Part shown: in pieces, positions 29,521 to 39,865 of the stretch | Position numbering within the stretch: position 1 is the stretch's first letter | How the letters are laid out: each line of letters opens with the position of its first letter | Assembly (NCBI GenBank): GCA_963789075.1 | Contig: CAWBJQ010000003.1 | Coordinates: 372,001-436,000, forward strand | Reading direction: 5' to 3' | DNA length: 64,000 nt | From: DATATJ01 sp963789075 | GTDB taxonomy: Bacteria > Acidobacteriota > Vicinamibacteria > Vicinamibacterales > CAVVIG01 | Made by a program: the position numbers and the translations under genes | The notes under the pieces: generated by a model | What the model saw: only the letters and a program-made list of their open reading frames with translations | Told to the model about the DNA's origin: nothing | The model's database searches: none

Positions 29521-30128
29521 TGCGCACCCATGACCGGCGTGGCGGTCGGATTGGTCCGCCATAGTCTGATTTGTCCTGTCGCCGACACCGTCACGCCGTA
29601 CACGCTGATGTTGTCCCTGACGTAGAGCGCGTCGTTACCGGTCGGCGCGCCGACATTGGGCGGCGCCCCGGACGGTGCGACGGGGATGCCTCGCGAGTTG
29701 AACAGCACGCAGGCCGTGTTGGCGATTGCGGCGCCCGTGGTGTCGACGCAATTCGCCGCCTGACCGATCGTCGTCTGCGTGCTCGACGGAGCCGTCGAGA
29801 CCACGCCATAACTGAACGTGTCGTTCGTCGACAACGTGGTGGTGCCGCCCTCGGCGACCCACGCCGGCGTCCCGGTTTTCTGCCAGCTCTCGACGTGAAA
29901 TGAATTCGTGGTGAGGTCGACGAACAAGCGCGTTTGCGTGAACGCCGACGCCGCCCGCAGCTTCGCCAGCGACACCGCGCTGTTCACCGCTCGCGCGTCG
30001 CCGCGGATGCGGAAGTCGCCAATGGTGTTGCTCATCATCGGCACGGCAATCGCGGCGATCACCGTGGTGAGCCCGACCACCATCAGCACTTCGAGAAGGG
30101 AGAAGCCGGCGTCGCGTCGATTCGTCAC
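29517..30128 (-). CDS. GspH/FimT-like type IV pilus minor pilin
   Basis: First gene of the minor-pilin operon. GTG 30128 gives a short leader VTNRRDAG followed by FSLLEVLMVVGLTTVIAAIA, a textbook class III prepilin signal with Glu at +5. The body contains DFRIRGDARAVNSAVSLAKL, the FimT/GspH helix, and ends QIRLWRTNPTATPVMGAQ. An upstream TTG at 30185 would lengthen the leader but is not needed. The frame is intact. It overlaps pilV by 4 bases. Confidence 0.82.
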   Translation of the reverse strand: MTNRRDAGFSLLEVLMVVGLTTVIAAIAVPMMSNTIGDFRIRGDARAVNSAVSLAKLRAASAFTQTRLFVDLTTNSFHVESWQKTGTPAWVAEGGTTTLSTNDTFSYGVVSTAPSSTQTTIGQAANCVDTTGAAIANTACVLFNSRGIPVAPSGAPPNVGAPTGNDALYVRDNISVYGVTVSATGQIRLWRTNPTATPVMGAQ

Positions 30129-30262
30129 TGCACAGCTAATTGAGCAAGCACGGTGCCGATCCACGAAGTTATGTCGTGTGACCAAACACGTGTGTTGTCA
30201 GTTTCTTACGGGAAATTTTCGAAGTGCTGAATTCGGCGCATGTGCCGTTACGGGACACTGTA

Positions 30263-30826
30263 TTACAGATTGCGTCGTAGGGCAGGTCGATGTCGCACCC
30301 GCCACGCGGTCGCCGCGGCGACGACGATCGCGCATCCCTCGACGTAAACCTTCTCGGCGTCGATCCAATCGATCGGCTGATTCTGCAGATTCGGATCGGC
30401 CATGACGCCGTGCACGAAGAACACCGCCGCTGCCGCGTACGCCGTGTAGTGCAACAGCTTCCAGTTGTGATGGCCGAACAGCTGACGGAAGTACGACGTG
30501 AGGACGACGAACGCGACGAGATACAACGCGACGGCGCCAAGAGTGTTCGGCAGCGGCTGCGTCGGCGACCAGATCGGCACCACGATGTCGAACAGGCGGA
30601 AGCGCGCGGTCGACGAGGCGAGCAGCGTCAGCGGATGAAGGCAGGCGGTGGCAAGGCCGATGTAGCCAAGCCAGTTATGAAACGTGAAAAGCTTCAGACG
30701 CCGTCGCGGCCACCGGCGGACCGGATTGTAGCCGGTCGACAGCAGCAGCCCCAGCAGGATCTGAACCGAGAAGATGCCGACGGCGATGAGCCCGAGAACC
30801 GAGGAAACATCTATCGCCGTTGGCAC
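30263..30826 (-). CDS. Ferric-reductase-like transmembrane protein
   Basis: A 187-residue protein with about five transmembrane helices. Histidines placed for b-type heme lie in FTFHNWLGYIGLATACLHP and in FGHHNWKLLHYTAYAAAAVF with FVHGV. This matches the ferric-reductase-like domain (FRD, as in MsrQ and related proteins) without a flavin domain. The start is GTG 30826. It stands alone between the pilin operon and the receptor gene, so its electron donor and acceptor are unknown. A partner methionine sulfoxide reductase (MsrP) is not adjacent. Confidence 0.72.
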   Translation of the reverse strand: MPTAIDVSSVLGLIAVGIFSVQILLGLLLSTGYNPVRRWPRRRLKLFTFHNWLGYIGLATACLHPLTLLASSTARFRLFDIVVPIWSPTQPLPNTLGAVALYLVAFVVLTSYFRQLFGHHNWKLLHYTAYAAAAVFFVHGVMADPNLQNQPIDWIDAEKVYVEGCAIVVAAATAWRVRHRPALRRNL

Positions 30827-30869
30827 GTGGAGAGTCTAGATTATTCCGTTTCGGTTCTTCGTGGCGGAA

Positions 30870-33775
30870 TCAGAAATTGAACCGCACCTCGAACTGCACC
30901 ATCCGGCCGGGATCGACGTTCGCCAGTCCGCCGTTCGCCTGGCCGAACGTCGCCAGCGGCGCCGCGGTGTCGCCGTACGTGCCATTCCGGCCGAGGATAT
31001 TCGCCCGATTGAAGATGTTGAAGCCTTCCGCGCGGAGCGTGATCGCCCGGCTCTGCGGCACTGGAAGCTTGAGCTCGGCGAACACCGATGCGTCGTAGAT
31101 CGGCGTTCCGCGGAACGCATAGCGGCTGACGACCGATCCGTTGACCACGGGACGATCGTTGTTCACGCCGTCGCCGTTGTTGTCCGTGCCCGTCGTCGCG
31201 TTGAACGGCTTGGCGGAGGCGAGCGAGGTCAACGTGCCGACCGTCACGTTCATCGGCAGCTGATAGCTCGCGAAGATCACGCCGCGGTGCCGCTGGTCCA
31301 GCAGGCTCGGCGCGCGCTCTTGCTCGCCGAGCTGGTTGAAGTCGTTCGGCCCAGCGCCGTTGCCGTCCGGCTCGGTCGTGTTGGTCGCCTTCGACAACGT
31401 GTAGCTCACCGACACCAGCGCCCGCTCGTTCCGCCATCGCACCATCGTCTGCAGGCCGTCGTAGTCGGCGACGCCGATGCTCTCGACGACGTTGATCTGG
31501 CGGTAGCCGCCGTTGACCGGGACGATCGGCCGCGTGGCGTCGGCGGCGGCCACGGAGCGCACCTGGCCCGGCGCCGTGCGAACGAAGAGCGACGGCGCGT
31601 TCAGATCGACGGTCTGATCGAGGCGGGTCCAGTGCTGTTTCACGTAGTCGACCGACACGAACAGCCGCGAGGCCAGCTCGCGCTCGAATCCGATCGATCC
31701 GACCTGGCTCCTCGGATTCACGAACGTGGCGCCGGCGTAGCCGGGCAGCTTCGACACGTCGAAGAACTGCGAGTAGAACGACGCCATGCCCGGACGGATC
31801 GTGATGTTGCGCGCGGGCAGCGTGTTTGCCGCGGCGCTCGCGTCGAACGGGACCGGTGTGCACGTCAGGCACGTCGGGAATCCTGTCTGACCGGGCGTCG
31901 CCGTGTAGGTGAAGATGCCCTGCGGACCGCCGAGCGCGAAGCTCGCGTCGGTGTTCGCGCGCAGCTGCGTGTAGTACATCCCGTATCCGCCGCGGATCGA
32001 CGTCTTCGGGTCGCAGCCAGGATTCCAGCGCGAAGCCGAGGCGCGGCGCGAAGCCGTTTTTCGAGTCGCTGAACGTCTGGCGGTCGTATCGCAGGCCGAG
32101 GTCGAGCGTCACGTCGTCGCGCACGCGATAGCTGTCCTGCACGAAGCCCGTGTAGAGCCACTGATCGAGCACGTACGTGCCGGCGCCGAGATTGAAGCTC
32201 TGTTGATACCGCATCATGTCGGACAGCGCGAGCTGATCCGGCGGTTTCGTCGTCGCCGTGTTGACCGTGTACTGCCCGAGCACGAACGCGCTGCCGAATT
32301 CCGTGCCGTCGCCGCCCGACGTGTTCTTGCCGATGCTGCCGCCGAGCCGCACGTAGTGCTTGTCCTTCGTCCACGAGAGCGTGTCCGAGAACTGGCCGAC
32401 GCGGCTGTAGATGTGCGCGAAGCGCGATTCGCCGGACGTGAAGGGCACGGATGCCGGCGCGCGTGAACTGCGTCGACGGCGTCAGCGGCTCGAACTGCGT
32501 GACGGGATCTGCGTTTTGAAATTCGAACCGCGCCTCGTTCAACATCGACGAGGAGATGATCGACGTCTCGTTGATCTGGCCGGTCCACGCGTGGCGGGTG
32601 AACTGCCGACCCGCGCTCGGCAGCACGTTGCCGGACACGGCGTCCTGCGGGTTCGTATCGTAAAACCGATCCAGGTTGAAGCGAGCCATGAGCGAATTGC
32701 CGGCGTCGATCTTGTGATCGAGCCGGCCGTCCAGCAGCGCCTGACGGTAGTGGCCGAGCACCGTCGTGCCCGGCGCCACGAGCGGCGTCGTGATCGACGC
32801 CGTGCGATCCTGATGCGTGTAGTCGGCCGCGACGAAGTAGTGCGTCCGATCCGGAACGAACGCGCCGCCCACCGCGAACGAGCCCTGCGCCAGCGAGTCG
32901 GGGATGTCGGGCGGCACGATCGGCGTCGCCACGCCGTTGGTCGTCGGCGCCACGCAGCTCGAAACCGAGGAGGGGCACTGCTGGGCGGCGGAGAACGTGG
33001 TCGTCTGCATGCCGCCAGGACGTCCGAGGAAGAGCGCCTCGCCGTGCGTGACGTTGCCGCCGGACTTCGTGACGATGTTGACGCCGGCGCTCGAGGTCCA
33101 GCCGAACTCCGCCGAGAACGCGCGGGACATGACGTTCATCTCCTGCACCGCGCTCACCGGAATCGTGGAGAACATCGTCTGCCGGCCCCACGGCTCGTCG
33201 CCGCTGGCGCCGTCCACGATGAAGTCCGCCTGGCGGCGTCCGCCCGCGCCCGTGACGACGTAGACCGAGTTCATGAAGAGATCGCCGGTGCCCTTGGCGT
33301 TGCGGAACGCGGCGTTCAGCAGCGGCAGCGCCGAGATTTTTCGTCCGAGCAGCGGCGTCGCCTCGATGGTGTCGCTGTCGAGACGTGTGCCAAGCTCCGG
33401 ATCGTTGCGGATGCCTTCAGTCGTGCCGTACACCGTCACTTCGCTGGTGCCGCCGGTCGCCACGAGCTTCACGCGCACGCTGGCGGTTTCGCCGGCGCGC
33501 AACGCGGCCGCGGGAATCTCCTCAGTCACGAAGCCGGATTTCGCGACGCTCACGCGATACGCGCCGGTGACCTGCAGCGCGGTCAGCGTCACCGAGCCAT
33601 CGCTGCCGGACACCGCGCGCCGCGCGTCGCCGTTCGCCGTGTTGACCGCGGACACGCTCGCGCCAGGCACGACGGCGCCGCTCTGATCGACGACCGTGAC
33701 GACCAGCGCCGCGGTGTTCGGCGATTGCGCGAGCGCCGGGGCCGCGATCGCGAGGAGGACGATTGTCCACGGCAC
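30870..33775 (-). CDS. Oar-like TonB-dependent outer-membrane receptor with carboxypeptidase-regulatory-like domain
   Basis: Outer-membrane protein of about 968 residues. A signal peptide ending in APALAQ is followed by a carboxypeptidase-regulatory-like domain (ALVVTVVDQSGAVVPGASVS). Then comes a plug domain with QADFIVDGASGDEPWGRQTM and SAGVNIVTKSGGN, and a long beta-barrel ending VQFEVRFNF with the terminal aromatic. Frame breaks near 32455 and 32010 interrupt the barrel; the flanking sequence is collinear. GTG 33775 was chosen because the frame upstream runs into a dispersed repeat. Such receptors import large substrates such as oligosaccharides or peptides, or act as adhesins. The substrate is unknown. 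Confidence 0.85.
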
Positions 33776-33800
33776 GACTGAGCACCTTGCGTTAATCAAG

Positions 33801-33877
33801 CTCTCAACCACTGAGGACACGGAGGAATAAACCTGTTTCTACTCACGATTGAATCTCTGTGTCCTCCGTGGTGAGAG
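33801..33877. repeat. CTGAGGACACGG hairpin repeat
   Basis: Left arm CTCTCAACCACTGAGGACAC then GGAGG. Right arm CTGTGTCCTCCGTGGTGAGA. It sits just upstream of the TonB-dependent receptor and just downstream of the next gene, so it may affect the receptor's 5' leader. Confidence 0.83.
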
Positions 33878-33933
33878 TTGGCTGGGTAATTTCGCGGCGC
33901 ACGCTGAAGTCCCGCGCCAGGCCAGGGAACGGA

Positions 33934-34727
33934 TCATTTGCTGGCCACCACGTAGTCCTTGAAGTAACTGGTGCTGTCGGTCTTCGACCACAAACCGACT
34001 TTGCCGTCGACCGGCGGCCGAATCACCGCGTTGTTGGCCGGAATGAGATCCGGATTCGGCGGCCGCGTTATCGCGGCCTGGCCCCGGCGCGCTGCCGAGC
34101 ACATAGGTCAGCACGCGCGTGCCGTCGAGCGAGCCGTAAATGTTCGCGCCGTCCACTTCGAGCGTGAGCTCGTGCCACTTCTCGCGGTCGCCCGGCGCGC
34201 TCAGCAGCGTGCCGTCGCGCGGGCGGATCATCGGCCGGCGAATGCCGTTGTGGAATTCCCATAGCACGACGTTGTGCTCGGTATCGTTGTAGCGCAGCGC
34301 GAGCCAGTCGCCGTTCGGCTTCACGTTGAACAGGATCCCGGAGCAGCGGTCGGCGTCGCCGGCGACCGTCTTGAACTTGGTCGTGATCGTGCCGTTCGAG
34401 AAATGATCGACGCCCTTGAGGACGGCCACCGGGTAGTACGCGAACTGCTTCGCGTTGTCCATCAGCTCTTCGTTGCGCGTGCCGTACAGCTTGCGCGCGC
34501 TCTCGACGAGCAGCTTCGTCGGGCTGTCCTTGGCGGCGACCCACGGGCGTCCGTCGACCATGATCACCTTGTCGGCGCCGTCCTGCGCGACGACCCACGA
34601 TCCGACGATCGGCTCGAACACGACCGGCGGCTTGCCGACCGTTTCCTTGCTGAGGTCGACTTTCACGTCCGCCGCGTGCACCGGCGCGATGGCCAGCACC
34701 GCCGCGGCGATGACCCAGTGACTTCAT
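33934..34727 (-). CDS. Secreted concanavalin-like (LamG/DUF1080-type) protein
   Basis: About 264 residues. The ATG at 34727 has a strong AGGAGG site. After an early frame break near 34710 the leader reads AVLAIAPVHAADVKVDLS. The body has KFKTVAGDADRCSGILFNV and DWLALRYNDTEHNVVLWEF, with EKWHELTLEVDGANIYGSLD, resembling the jelly-roll proteins related to 3-keto-disaccharide hydrolases. A break near 34085 leads to PDLIPANNAVIRPPVDGKVG and the end KDYVVASK. Its start overlaps the permease stop as ATGA, so it belongs to the ABC operon and may be the exporter's cargo or a partner (inference). Confidence 0.68.
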
Positions 34728-36060
34728 GCTCTGCCTCCTGCGTACGAAAAAGCCGGCGGCTGCGACGAGCGCCGGCCAGATGCCGTAGAACACCGCGGGC
34801 GCGCCCCGGGGCGGGACGGCGAGCGGATGCCCGCGAAACGCGCTGTCGTCGTTCTCCATCGGCGGCACGATGCCCGCGAGCGATGTAGATCGTCTCGAGC
34901 ACGCCTTCCGCCGTCGTCAACCGGCTCATCGTCTGGCGGCCGCCGAGGTCGTACCAGATCTCGCCGTAGCGCGGCGTTGGTCTGCTCGAAGAGGCCGATC
35001 GACGTGGCCGAGACGTACCGGACCTGCATCTTCGGCATCACGCGGCGCAGCTTGGCGATCGCCTGATGCTCGAGGTCGAAGCGGCGCGGATCTTCCGGCG
35101 CGAGGTGCGCTTCGATCGTGAGCGGCGCGCGGATGTGCCGGAGCGCGATCTTCGTCGGCCTCCGGGAAGGAATTGCGCGCGGCTCTCCGACGTGTCCCAG
35201 CTGGCGGTGGCGAACGTGCACGCGAAGAGCGCCGCGGCCGTGAGCGCGGCGAGCGCGATCGATTCGTACGCGCGCCGGCGCACGGCGATGCCCAGGCGCA
35301 TCCAGATCGCGGCGAACGCGAGGCCGGCGACGATCAGCGCCAGCGGCGATCGAGCACCACGTCGAGCCGCACGAGTCCGTGCTGAAATTCGTCGACCATC
35401 GCCGTCGGCGTGTAGCCGGCCGCGCGCTCCCAGACGCCGCCGTTCACCGCGGCGATGAAGTTCAGGATCCAGGTGCCGACCGTGACGCTGAGCGTGAGGA
35501 TCGCCGCGGTCGAGGGATGATCGGTGAGCGACGCCGTCGCCGCGGCGAGCGCGATCGTCAGCCCCGCGTTGAGCAGGTGGCCGAACACGACGGTCGCGAG
35601 CTCCGGCGCATAGACGCTGCCGCCGTAGCTGCTCCAGAGCAGCACGGCGACGAGCGGCGCGAGCGAGCGCGAGCATCCAGCCGGCGAAGAGCACGAGCGC
35701 CTTCGCGCTGATGCGCGCGAACGCCGACATCGGCTGCTGCAGCTCCATCTTGAGCGCACCGCTCTGGCGATCGCCGGCGACGAGTCGGATGCCGACGAAC
35801 GGCAGCAGAAACGCGGCCGCCAGCTCGCACGCGCTGAAGGTCGGCGCCCAGACGCCGATGAGCGGCGAAAACGCTTCGCCGACGCCGGCCGCCGTGCCGT
35901 TCAGCCCGCTCGCTTCGGCGTACGTGCGCACGGCGCTGATGAACGACACGCCGACGAGCGGCCCCATCGCGAACAGCATCACCCACCACGCGCGCGACGC
36001 GAGCAGCTCGCGCCACTCCTTGCTCGAGCAGCCACGCGGAAGCGCGGACTTACGTGAGCG
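34724..36060 (-). CDS. ABC-2 type permease fused to a GldG-like extracytoplasmic region
   Basis: About 445 residues after correcting several frame breaks (near 36020, 35660, 35350, 35165, 34990 and 34890). The N-terminal part KEWRELLASRAWWVMLFAMG is the usual start of such permeases, followed by helices AAAFLLPFVGIRLVAGDRQS and AILTLSVTVGTWILNFIAAV. After the last helix comes a soluble segment with IRAPLTIEAHLAPEDPRRFD and a tail GHPLAVPPRGAPAVFYGIWP, as in fused GldF/GldG-type proteins. With the ATPase it should form an exporter or a lipid/glycan-moving machine. The start is uncertain because of the frame error near it. Confidence 0.7.
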
Positions 36061-36773
36061 CAAGGAACACCTCTTCGAGATCGTCACGGCGGTTGCCCGC
36101 CGCGCGCGTCGCCGCGAGCGCCGAGAGCTCCTCGAGCGTGCCTTCGCCGCGCACGCGGCCGCCGCTCAGCAGCACGAAGCGGTCGCAGACGCGCGCGGCG
36201 TCGCAGATCTGGTGAATCGAGAGAAACATCGTGCGGTCCGCCTGCCGCGTGCTCGCGCAGCGCCGCCGCGACCTCGCGCGTCTGGCGCAGGTCGAGCCCG
36301 TCGAACGGCTCGTCGGCGAGCAGCAGCGGCTGCGGCGTGAGCAGGCCGATCGCGAGCAGCGCGCGTTTCCGCTGGCCTTTCGAGAGCGCTCCGATCGCCG
36401 AGTCGAGAATCGGCGCGAGGTCGAGGCGGTGCACGACTTCGTCGCGCAGCTCGGCGCGTCCGCCGAAGAATCCGATCGCGACGTCGAGCGCCCAGCGCAC
36501 CGGACTGCGCGGCCACGGCGCGATGCGCGTCGGGCAGGTAGAAGAGGGTCGAGGCGCGCTCGCCCGGCGCGAGCGGCCGATCGCCTTCGCAGACCGCACC
36601 CGTCGTCGAGCGGCAGCACGCCGCGCGAGGCATTCGAACAGCGTCGTCTTGCCGGAGCCGTTCGGGCCGATGAGGCCGAGCACCTCTCCCGGGCGGATGG
36701 AGAAGGAGACGTCGCTGAGCGCCGTCAGCCGGCCGTAGCGCTTGGTGAGGTGTCGGACGTGGAGCGGAATCAA
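36050..36773 (-). CDS. ABC transporter ATP-binding protein
   Basis: ATPase of about 240 residues. The Walker A motif is GPNGSGKTT in LGLIGPNGSGKTTLFECL, the signature is LSKGQRKRALLAI and the Walker B is LLLADEPFDGLDLRQ. The C-terminal piece DDLEEVFLAL is typical of ABC-2 exporter ATPases. Frame breaks near 36600, 36530 and 36240 are required to join the segments. The start is TTG 36773 (IPLHVRHLTKRYGRL). First gene of the operon with the permease and the secreted jelly-roll protein. Confidence 0.8.
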
Positions 36774-36840
36774 ACTCCAATGTAGCGGGCGGCGTGTCCT
36801 ACTACCAGTCCGCCGTAGGTGTTCAGCGAGACCATGACAG

Positions 36841-36927
36841 CATCACGAAGTCACGAAGAACACGAAGGACAACCACATGAGCGCTATCCGTTCGTTCGGC
36901 CTTCGTGTTCTTCGTGCCTTCGTGATT
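36841..36927. repeat. CATCACGAAGTCACGAAG hairpin repeat
   Basis: Left arm CATCACGAAGTCACGAAGAA then CACGAAGG. Right arm CCTTCGTGTTCTTCGTGCCT then TCGTGATTG. Read in one frame it encodes the string NHEGTKNTK, which produces a false C-terminal extension of the peptidase gene. Confidence 0.87.
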
Positions 36928-36940
36928 GAGACGTTCAACG

Positions 36941-39429
36941 CTATCGCGCCGCCTCGGTCGTCGATCCGCGGGCCGCGCGTTCTTCACGTACTTGTCGAAC
37001 CAGTTGATCCGCTCGGCGAGGACGTGGAGCAGCGTCTCGCGCGCGGCGTAGCCGTGCGCCTCGAACGGCAGCGTCACGTAGCGCACCGTCGCGCCGAATC
37101 CCTTCAGCGCCATGTAGAGCCGCTCCGACTGGATCGGGAACGTGCCCGAGTTGTCGTCCGCCTCGCCGTGCATCAGCAGGATCGGATCCTTGATCTGGCT
37201 CGCGTACCAGAACGGCGACATCTTCGCGTAGAGATCCGGCACTTCCCAGAACGTGCGGCGCTCGCTCTGGAAGCCGAACGGCGTCAGCGATCGGTTGTAG
37301 GCGCCGCTCTCCGCGAAGCCGGCGCGGAACAGCCGCGAGTGCGCCAGCAGATTCGCCGTCATGAACGCGCCGTAGCTGTGGCCGCCGACGCCGATGTGAT
37401 CGCGATCGGCGACGCCCATCTCGACGACCTTGTCGATCGCCGCCTCGGCGCTCGCCACGAGCTGCTCGACGTAATGGTCGTTCGCCGTCTCGCCCGGGCC
37501 GACGATCGGCATCGTCGGGTTGTCGAGGATGGCGTAGCCGGACAGCAGCAGGAAGAGATGCGAGTAGCCGTTGACGAGCGTGAAGCGATTCGGCGAGCCG
37601 GTGACCTGGCTGGCGGAGTCGGCGTCGCCGAATTCGCGCGGATACGCCCACATGATGAGCGGCACGCTTGTCGCCCTTCTTGTAGCCGGGCGGCGTGTAG
37701 AGCGTGCCGGACAGCGTGACGCCGTCCTTGCGCTTGTAGGTGACGAGCTGATGCTACGACGCCGCGGAACTGCGGCTGCGGATCGACGAACTGCCGTGAC
37801 CGGCTGCTTCGTCGTCGTGTCGCGGTTGCGCGTGTAGTAGTTCGGCGGCTCGGTCGGCGACTCGTAGCGCGTCAGGAAGCGCGTTCACGTTGTCGTCGAG
37901 CGGCGCGACGACGGTCTCGTACGCGCCGGCGGCGGAGCGAAACAGCCGCTCGGTCTGCAGCGTCTTCAGATTCAGCCGATCGAGGAACGGCCGATCGCCT
38001 TCCGGCGACGAGCCCGACGCCGGTCAGATAGATGAAGTCGCCGGTCTGCATGATCGCCGCCGCCGCCGCCGCCGCGCCCGCCGCCGCGCCGCTGTCGCCG
38101 CCGTCGCGGCGCGTCATCGGCGTGCCCGGGATTGTCGTACGCGGCGTCCTGCTTGCGATCCCAGAGCTTCCGCGGCTGCGGCGCCCGGCTCGAGAATCCA
38201 CGTGCGCGTCGTGCCGCGACACGCGATCGGACTTCGCTCAGCAGCGCGACGCCTTTTTCGGTGAACGAGATGCTGCTGAAGCGCCACTCGGTCTTCGCGA
38301 TCTCGGACGGCTGCGCCGCTGAACGGCGCCGCCACGGCGACGACCTTGTCGCGGAACGGCACCTTGTTCTTCAGATCGCCGCCGTCGAGCGCCTCGATCC
38401 AGACGATCGTCGCCGGCTGATCGGCGCGCCAGTGATAGCCGCGCGGGCCCGGCTCGACGCCGGTCGAGCGTCGTGCCTTCGCGGCTCGGCCGGTCGGCGA
38501 TCTTGCGCGCGACCGCGCCGCTGCCGATCCCAGATCTCGACGTCCTCGGGAAAGCCGTTCATCGGCATCAGGTGCGAGAACGGGCGCTTGACCGTCGGTG
38601 ACGAGCAGGTAGTCGTTGCTCGGCGACGGCGTGACGCTCGCGAAAATCGCGCGGCGCCCGATCGTCGTCTTCGCGCCGGTGGCGATGTCGATCGCCGCGA
38701 GCTGGCTGGTGAAGTAGTACTCGAACAGATCTTCGTCGTGCGCCGTTTTGATCATGTCCTCGTACGTCGCGGCGCGGCGCCGCCTTGCCGTCGTTCTCCT
38801 GGACGTTCGGGCCCGCGGCACCGCCGGCGCGGCAGGCGCCGGACCGCGGCCGGACGGGCACGATCTCGCAGACGATGGTCGCGTTGTCCTTCAGCCAGTC
38901 GCACGGATCGCCGGTCGTCGCGTTGATGCGATCGGTGCCCGTCACGCCTTCGCGCTGCCGGTCGCCGTGTCGGCGATCCAGAGATCGATGCCGTCTCTTC
39001 CTGATGTTCAGGAACGACAGGTGCGAGCCGTCAGGCGAGAATTTCACGTTCGACAGGTTCGCCTGCGGCGGCACGGCGACCTTCACCTCGCCGCCGTCGG
39101 CGATGCCGCTTCAGCGTGATCGCGTAGATGAGCGACGTGCGCTGCGGGCCGTACGTCTTCGGGTTGACGCGCGCGCCGGCGAGTCGCAGCACCGGCTGCG
39201 CCAGCTCGGCGATGTCCGGCTGCGCCGTGTGATACGTCAGCGCCATCACTTGCTTGTTCGGGCTCAGCATCGATCCTGCGGCAGCGGCTGCGACGTCGAA
39301 CGCGTCGACGATCTTCTTCGGCGGCAGCAGGTATCTCGTCTGGTCGGATGCCGCCGGCGACTGCGCAATCAGCGCGGGAGCGAGCGTGAGCAGGGCGAGC
39401 GGAAGCAGGCGGGTCAACCGGATGTGCAT
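36941..39429 (-). CDS. S9 family serine peptidase (prolyl oligopeptidase fold, glutamyl-peptidase-like)
   Basis: About 829 residues with a signal peptide (LLPLALLTLAPALIAQ), an N-terminal propeller region (VKFSPDGSHLSFLNI) and a C-terminal alpha/beta-hydrolase domain. The catalytic Ser is in GGHSYGAFM, the Asp in MHGEADDNSGTFP and the His in FEAHGYAARE. The sequence PLIMWAYPREFGDADSASQV and the GETANDHYVEQLVASAEAAI region match the GGP-like (S9D) branch. A dozen or so single-base frame breaks run through 37650-39120; only the last 250 residues and the N-terminus are continuous. The end is placed at 36941 (GSTTEAAR), before the repeat. ATG 39429 has AGGAG upstream and a TACAAT hexamer at 39460-39455. 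Confidence 0.78.
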
Positions 39430-39520
39430 ACACACTCCTGAATGCGTGGAGCGGATTGTACCCCGACTGGCAGCTCGGCTGGCGCGGACCGTGCATCTCG
39501 TTCAGCGCGGAGGGGCTCTG

Positions 39521-39738
39521 GTGAAGCTCATCGGTGTCATCCTGATTGTCTTCGGGCTCCTGGCGCTGGCGGTCGGCGGGATCAGCTACACGAAGCGCGA
39601 GAAGGTGCTCGACATCGGCCCGCTGACAGGCGACGACCGAGAAGCACGAGACGATGCCGCTCTCGCCGATCGTCGGGGATCACGGCTGTGGTCGCCGGCG
39701 TCGCGCTCGTCGTCGCGGGCTCGAGAACGCGGGCCTAA
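39521..39738 (+). CDS. Small two-helix membrane protein (DUF3185-like)
   Basis: About 72 residues with a GTG start and a GGAGG site. Helix 1 is IGVILIVFGLLALAVGGISY, followed by TKREKVLDIGPL. Single-base breaks near 39630 and 39680 then lead to a second helix reading ITAVVAGVALVVAGSRTRA. The ISYTKREKVLDIGP motif is typical of the DUF3185 family. Function unknown. Confidence 0.65.
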
Positions 39739-39750
39739 CGGCGACTGTCG

Positions 39751-39838
39751 TTCATCACGAAGAACGGAGCGCACGGAGACCACGAAGCAATATCAATCGC
39801 GTGCTTCGTGACCTTCGTGTTCTCCGTGACTTCGTGAA
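39751..39838. repeat. TTCATCACGAAG hairpin repeat
   Basis: Left arm TTCATCACGAAGAACGGAGC then GCACGGAG. Right arm GACCTTCGTGTTCTCCGTGA then CTTCGTGAA. It lies between the DUF3185-like gene and the convergent M16 gene. Confidence 0.86.
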
Positions 39839-39865
39839 CAGAGGGTCGACTGGCCACCGGTCCGG

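Noticed and set aside
30861..32072. Long plus-strand open frame of about 400 codons opposite the TonB-dependent receptor
   Set aside because: It is extremely Arg/His/Asp-rich, has no recognisable motif and mirrors the codon pattern of the receptor. Similar antisense frames in this GC-rich window (for example at 4543, 6566, 15604 and 49872) were rejected for the same reason.
36823..36940. C-terminal extension of the S9 peptidase reading NHEGTKNTK
   Set aside because: This is the translation of a dispersed CACGAAG repeat in a shifted frame. The alternative frame stops at 36941 with a normal end (GSTTEAAR).
13897..39838. A CRISPR array suggested by recurring CACGGAG repeats
   Set aside because: Copies are kilobases apart, palindromic, variable in their centres and have no spacer periodicity or cas genes.
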